From Ophthalmolycus amberensis (lineage: Eukaryota > Chordata > Actinopteri > Perciformes > Zoarcidae), in NCBI GenBank assembly GCA_024529925.1, contig JAFEUB010000841.1, positions 892,501 through 956,500 on the forward strand: a DNA stretch of 64,000 nucleotides. The letters are read 5' to 3'. Positions 62,708-64,000 of the stretch are shown here, piece by piece. Each line of letters begins with the position of its first letter. The stretch's first letter is position 1. The notes under the pieces were generated by a model. It was not told where the DNA came from, ran no database searches, and saw only the letters and a program-made list of their open reading frames with translations. A program made the position numbers and the translations under genes.

Positions 62708-63665
62708 CAAAGACCACCGCAAGACGAGCACGTCATCAAGTCAGCACATCGTGGCTATTCTAATTTTAGCTGTTGAAAGTTTTAAAACTGCATCCTGAGT
62801 ACCAACCTGATTCACATCCCATCTAATATATATATATCTTACCAAGTGAATTGTAATCTAAAGAGGAGCCATATTTCTTGCAATTTAGAACCGATTAAAA
62901 ATTGTTTTTAATAAATTTAGAGCAAAACAGTAGTAAATATATAACAGGAGACACTGCAAAACTAAAAAAATAAAGAAATTCATGCAGTAAGACTGATTCT
63001 GGGTCAGGGACCACCAAAAATATCAAAGTCATCTCATTTGGGCATTATATCTTAATGTTCCCATCCAAGCTGAGAAAACCACTTCACCCTCATCACACGG
63101 TGAGACATGTGTTGACAGTCTCACTAGATCAATAGACAGCACACCCCGTCAGACCATTCATTATGAAAACCCAGCAGATGTTCATATTCAGGGGGGCGAG
63201 CTCTTAAGTCACTGGAGCAGTTATTAAAAGCAGGCACTTAGAAAGGCAGCCTTTTCCTGCACTGTCATCTAGTCATCGGCGGTGACGCAGCCTTTCTAAT
63301 GCGGGCTTAAGAGGGAGGAAGGATGAGTAGCACCCGCGCTGCCCAGCAGAGAGCGAGCTTGTGGCAGGGATGACGAGGAGGGTTCAGATGGAACGTTCAA
63401 TGGACGTTAAGTGGTCTGAACTGTGAGCCCAAGATCCGATCAGGGTCCACAGGTCAAACCAGTCACTGAGGAGTTCTGCGAGGAGTACCTTCGCGGTGCC
63501 CTGCCGGGCCTCCAGCTCTCGGCACTCTTGCTGCAGGGCGGCGATCTCTTTGTCCTTGGACAGCAGCAGGTCGGCGTGCTGGGCGAGGTCGCGAGCTCGC
63601 TGGCGGGCGAACGCCCTCTTGTAGTGCTCCACCGACCCGGGTCTCAGCAGCGACGGGGAGTTCAC
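32172..63665 (-). CDS. tspoap1: TSPO-associated protein 1 / RIM-binding protein 1, N-terminus missing
   Basis: I place 28 coding exons: 63489-63665, 62490-62663, 56502-56672, 53667-53750, 53424-53513, 53046-53168, 52855-52959, 52580-52630, 51387-51407, 49646-49826, 48947-49036, 48298-48503, 46557-46663, 46351-46460, 45389-46264, 43263-43414, 42657-43133, 41677-42045, 40906-41061, 39848-40600, 39120-39177, 37108-37250, 36771-36939, 35842-35910, 33709-33827, 33536-33607, 33054-33173, 32172-32510. They sum to 5562 nt (1853 residues) and phases agree at every junction. Order of parts: coiled coils, SH3, three FN3, acidic linker, SH3, SH3, basic tail. Paralogue choice: FVERVSDDD, GPPDAPLDVQ, DSDEEVLERIL and PPPKPRRSKK match TSPOAP1, not RIMBP2. 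The protein is a presynaptic scaffold linking RIM and calcium channels. N-terminal exons (about the first 190 residues in human) lie beyond position 64000. Confidence 0.94.
33236..33500. repeat. Teleost interspersed repeat, second family, copy 2
   Basis: Shares with 30923-31175 the order 'taaatgtaagaatttgttct', 'tcttacattacagtaaatg' and 'ggttttggattttaatcgga', with 'cgattaatcattc' near one end. It lies in a tspoap1 intron. Diverged copy. Confidence 0.6.
33841..33856. repeat. G16 homopolymer at a tspoap1 splice acceptor
   Basis: C16 on the transcribed strand, ending 13 nt before the acceptor of exon 33709-33827. Confidence 0.9.
35842..37250 (-). CDS. tspoap1: tspoap1 exons: second SH3 domain and PPPKPRRSKK motif
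   Basis: Exons 37108-37250, 36771-36939 and 35842-35910. The second SH3 reads IRIFVALFPYDPATMSPNPD, then AEEELPFTEGQIIKVHGDKD and GFYRGECGGHLGYVPCNMVS. The third exon carries PVPPPKPRRSKK, which matches human TSPOAP1 GPPPKPRRSKK and is absent from the RIMBP2 sequence I recall. It is a proline-rich, basic linker between SH3-2 and SH3-3. Confidence 0.94.
37254..37306. repeat. (CA/CG)n repeat at a tspoap1 splice acceptor
   Basis: On the transcribed strand this is a TG/CG repeat that ends in GCGCAG|GTGG, the acceptor of exon 37108-37250. Confidence 0.93.
37644..37674. repeat. (AT)n microsatellite in a tspoap1 intron
   Basis: About 15 AT units. Confidence 0.9.
39120..39177 (-). CDS. tspoap1: tspoap1 short linker exon (less certain)
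   Basis: A 58-nt segment bounded by CGAGCAG| and |GTCAGAG, read as EPGQIPPAEAGPSQARQLK. I include it because the exon before ends in phase 0 and the exon after needs phase 1, and this segment supplies exactly that. The acceptor is a tandem GAGCAG, so three extra nucleotides (one Gln) could be included. The human counterpart of this linker is not conserved. Confidence 0.65.
39848..42045 (-). CDS. tspoap1: tspoap1 exons: long acidic and low-complexity linker
   Basis: Exons 41677-42045 (123 residues), 40906-41061 (52) and 39848-40600 (251), all phase 0. The second contains SRSDLSDILEEEEEDLYSDH, matching human NSDLSDIQEEEEEE. The third opens with EPPDSDEEVLERILKLP (human ETDSDEEILEQILELP), has a His/Pro-rich patch (HFPPHHHHYNRD) and ends with IDVEYGTDDDG (human ISIEYDSEDEQ). 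The region is probably disordered; the short acidic motifs are the conserved points. Confidence 0.92.
42657..43414 (-). CDS. tspoap1: tspoap1 exons: FN3 domain 3 and following linker
   Basis: Exons 43263-43414 and 42657-43133. They encode the third FN3 domain (GPPDAPLDVQLEHGPSPG, SWLPVTIDAAGTSNGVRVTG, then VLEVSSPTAGS and LTLRTMSAHGESCDSLP), almost identical to human TSPOAP1 in this stretch. The rest of the second exon is a low-complexity Pro/Ala linker. The first exon ends at AAG|GCAAGA, a GC donor. The phase and the human alignment (YADGQK|IMEV) both support it, while the nearest GT (43252) would add residues that do not align. Confidence 0.93.
43594..44142. mobile_element. hAT-like non-autonomous transposon, in a tspoap1 intron
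   Basis: The left end 'cagaggtcttcaacaggggg' and the right end, reverse-complemented 'caggggtcttcaacgttttt', form imperfect terminal inverted repeats. CAG(A/G)GGTC ends of this kind are common in hAT MITEs. The flanking 8 bp (atactgag and ctctagag) match only in part, so a target duplication is not clear. No transposase frame is present. Confidence 0.6.
45389..46663 (-). CDS. tspoap1: tspoap1 exons: first SH3 and FN3 domains 1-2
   Basis: Exons 46557-46663, 46351-46460 and 45389-46264. The first SH3 reads LQVFIARYSYNPYDGPNDNP, ELPLTAGEYIYVYGDMDDD and then CFYEGELMDGRRGLVPSNF, across all three exons. The large third exon continues through VERVSDDD, a linker rich in Ala, Ser and Pro, and two fibronectin type III domains. 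FN3-1 runs from VPYPRKLTLIKQLAKSIIIG; FN3-2 runs from APTQLRAERITATSANLTWL. SH3-1 of RIM-BPs binds proline-rich motifs in RIM and Cav2 channels. The residue after DDD is Cys where Gly is usual. Confidence 0.95.
47518..47983. mobile_element. Foldback MITE with TTAA ends, in a tspoap1 intron
   Basis: The two ends are long imperfect inverted repeats of about 90-100 bp. The left arm reads 'ttaaggggatagtt' through 'gtggggttgtat' to 'agcggtcggcac'; the right arm is its reverse complement ('gtgccgaccgct' to 'tacaaccccac' to 'aactatccctttaa'). TTAA borders both ends, the usual target of piggyBac-like elements. No transposase is present, so it is non-autonomous. Confidence 0.75.
48298..49826 (-). CDS. 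tspoap1: tspoap1 exons: end of coiled coil and Ser-rich linker
   Basis: Three exons, 49646-49826, 48947-49036 and 48298-48503. The first closes the coiled coil (SKVRDLEDKCRSQSEQFGLL, SQELEKFRLQ), matching human RVRELEEQCRSQTEQFSLL. The second codes about 30 residues (DMVSQGEIAFWSLEGGD) that I cannot match to human but which fit the phase (1 to 1). The third is Ser/Thr-rich (SVSKSGSSSSKSETTHLTPK, SPHKSSPTHE), like the human stretch SLSNSSHSESIHNSPKSCP. The linker is probably disordered. Confidence 0.87.
50989..51011. repeat. G23 homopolymer in a tspoap1 intron
   Basis: Twenty-three consecutive G on the plus strand (C on the transcribed strand). Confidence 0.9.
51387..51407 (-). CDS. tspoap1: tspoap1 21-nt microexon
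   Basis: Minus strand AACCAG|21 nt|GTACTG encodes STLDCMQ. Human TSPOAP1 has STLDSMQ at the same point, between VQLLE and ARVRELEE. Phase 0 on both sides. The exon is too short to be found by frame length; conservation with human and the perfect splice sites make it secure. Confidence 0.9.
51808..51840 (-). other. tspoap1: Candidate 33-nt microexon in tspoap1
   Basis: Minus strand TTATTTTAG|33 nt|GTAGAG encodes ELTQLVLQREL with phase 0 on both sides. It lies between the exons at 52580-52630 and 51387-51407. The peptide would extend the coiled-coil heptads. I know of no equivalent in human TSPOAP1, so it may be chance or an alternative exon. Confidence 0.4.
52580..53750 (-). CDS. tspoap1: tspoap1 exons: central coiled coil
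   Basis: Five small phase-0 exons: 53667-53750, 53424-53513, 53046-53168, 52855-52959 and 52580-52630. They read ESELSKKRKECENLEHEV, then ESQLEDERGKNEQLKEEADL, RAENEELREDL, MREVAERRQQLELEHEQAL and AKREHEGMVQVLE. The human counterparts are LESELSKKRKKCESLEQEA, MREVAERRQQLEVEHEQA and EAQREHEGAVQLLE. All are heptad-rich, giving an extended coiled coil. Because all are symmetric phase-0 exons, skipping any one would keep the frame. Confidence 0.93.
54094..54109. repeat. G16 homopolymer in a tspoap1 intron
   Basis: Sixteen consecutive G on the plus strand. Confidence 0.9.
54236..55120 (-). mobile_element. L2-type LINE, 5'-truncated second copy
   Basis: A minus-strand frame at 54412-55074 encodes the C-terminal part of an L2 reverse transcriptase. 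It matches the copy at 3004-4878 with roughly 15 mismatches by eye over the 700 aligned bases. The 3' tail is a short TTAC tandem at about 54236-54247. Similarity to the first copy stops at 55118-55120, giving a 5' truncation before the catalytic box. It lies in the tspoap1 intron between exons 56502-56672 and 53667-53750, on the same strand as that gene. Confidence 0.9.
55380..55680. repeat. Teleost interspersed repeat in a tspoap1 intron
   Basis: Key words: 'ttagcttgctaatatttgct', 'gtcatcggttttgcaggta', 'tgatggcgctggatggaaa' type sequence, and 'gagcaaagtggtggactgac'. From memory this matches a repeat found in many fish introns. No second copy was noticed here. Confidence 0.55.
56502..56672 (-). 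CDS. tspoap1: tspoap1 exon: acidic linker
   Basis: A 57-residue exon rich in Glu and Pro (VVGETPCVVLDEAP, TPGEEEEESG, QEEHTEEQHLQFL). It corresponds to the low-complexity linker between the first two coiled-coil blocks of human TSPOAP1 (EDADNLPVILGEPEKE). The sequence is poorly conserved, but both splice sites and phases fit. Confidence 0.8.
56673..62489 (-). other. tspoap1: tspoap1 intron, 5.8 kb
   Basis: The largest tspoap1 intron in view. It holds a small TTAA-bounded inverted-repeat element (56746-56851) and a G13 run (57155-57167). No further exon was recognised, and the flanking exon phases (0 and 0) do not require one. Confidence 0.6.
56746..56851. mobile_element. Small TTAA-bounded inverted-repeat MITE
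   Basis: About 106 bp. 'gggacagttcaaatt' near the left end and 'ggtgaactgtccc' near the right end form an inverted repeat, each bordered by TTAA. It is similar in type to the larger element at 47518-47983. Confidence 0.6.
62490..63665 (-). CDS. tspoap1: tspoap1 exons: N-terminal coiled coil
   Basis: Two exons in phase 0, 63489-63665 (59 residues) and 62490-62663 (58 residues). The first reads KRAFARQRARDLAQHADLLL and then DKEIAALQQECRELEAR. The second reads VEFERLLRESQREVLRLQRQ. Both align with the human TSPOAP1 segments KALARQRARDLSETA and DFDRLLRESQREVLRLQRQ. They are charged, leucine-rich heptad regions expected to form coiled coils. The acceptor of the second exon directly abuts a (CA)20 repeat. 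Confidence 0.93.
62667..62706. repeat. (CA)20 at a tspoap1 splice acceptor
   Basis: On the transcribed minus strand this is (TG)20 followed by TAG at 62664-62666, so the repeat serves as the acceptor's upstream tract for exon 62490-62663. Confidence 0.93.
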
Positions 63666-64000
63666 CTGCACGAGAGCAAGAGGGACATGAAGACAGCTTT
63701 TACTTTGACTCATCAGAAGATTAGCGGGTCCGGTGAGCAGGTGCACTGAGAGTAGCCAGTGGCCGAGATAGGAGGTCCGATAGTTGTGTTCTTCACTACT
63801 GGTCTCCAGGACAGACTAGTGCTGGAGGCTCTTTCCCTCTCACCACCCCTCCTGTGGTCGGTGCATCATGCAGCTTTTCATAACAATAGTACGATAGTAT
63901 CTGATGTTATCATGCCGTTCAGGTCGTGTTTCAAGAGACTATTTATGAAATGATTGAATACCAACTTCACCACTTATTTGTGAGCTGTGATGATGTCTAC
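63666..64000 (-). other. tspoap1: tspoap1 intron at the window edge
   Basis: Sequence upstream of the first tspoap1 exon in view. The acceptor is at 63666-63668. No further exon is visible before the window ends. Confidence 0.6.

Noticed and set aside
32172..63665. Assignment to rimbp2
   Set aside because: The SH3, FN3 and linker motifs (FVERVSDDD, GPPDAPLDVQ, DSDEEVLERIL, PPPKPRRSKK) and the 17q22-type neighbours point to tspoap1.

Overview
This is vertebrate nuclear DNA, almost certainly from a teleost fish. Genes are split by GT-AG introns. The repeats are fish-type: L2 and Rex1 LINEs, TTAA-flanked MITEs, long CA microsatellites and several interspersed families common in percomorph genomes. 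The genes belong to the block found on human 17q22: RNF43, HSF5, SUPT4H1, MIR142 and TSPOAP1. No bacterial, viral or CRISPR-type system was seen.

Layout, left to right. Positions 1-11.77 kb look like the first intron of rnf43 (minus strand). It holds an L2 LINE (about 3.0-8.29 kb, minus) split by a Rex1 LINE (4.88-6.77 kb, plus). The first coding exon of rnf43 is at 11772-11993; its other exons lie off the left edge or were not found. hsf5 (minus) has five coding exons at 14.79-16.88 kb and a possible in-frame upstream exon at 17.53-17.65 kb. supt4h1 (plus) is complete in five exons at 19.23-20.31 kb. An 8 kb stretch without a recognised protein gene leads to the mir142 hairpin (plus, about 28.37-28.45 kb). 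From 32.17 to 63.67 kb lies tspoap1 (RIM-binding protein 1, minus). I place 28 coding exons whose reading phases agree throughout and sum to 5562 nt (1853 codons plus stop). Only the N-terminal exons are missing, beyond the right edge. A polyadenylation signal at 28807-28812 suggests a 3.4 kb 3' UTR ending about 350 bp from the mir142 hairpin, tail to tail.

Functions. The genes do not form one pathway. Rnf43 is a membrane E3 ligase that damps Wnt signalling. Hsf5 is a heat-shock-factor-family protein linked to spermatogenesis. Supt4h1 is the zinc-finger subunit of the DSIF elongation factor. miR-142 is a blood-cell microRNA. Tspoap1 is a presynaptic scaffold with coiled coils, three SH3 and three FN3 domains. 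Their grouping reflects old synteny.

Most worth a second look: a candidate 33-nt in-frame microexon in the tspoap1 coiled coil, beside a conserved 21-nt microexon; three tspoap1 acceptors built in TG-repeat or poly-C tracts; two GC-AG introns; a lysine-rich Tspoap1 C-terminus; an upstream in-frame start for Hsf5; a long foldback TTAA element; and two near-identical direct L2 copies flanking most of the locus.
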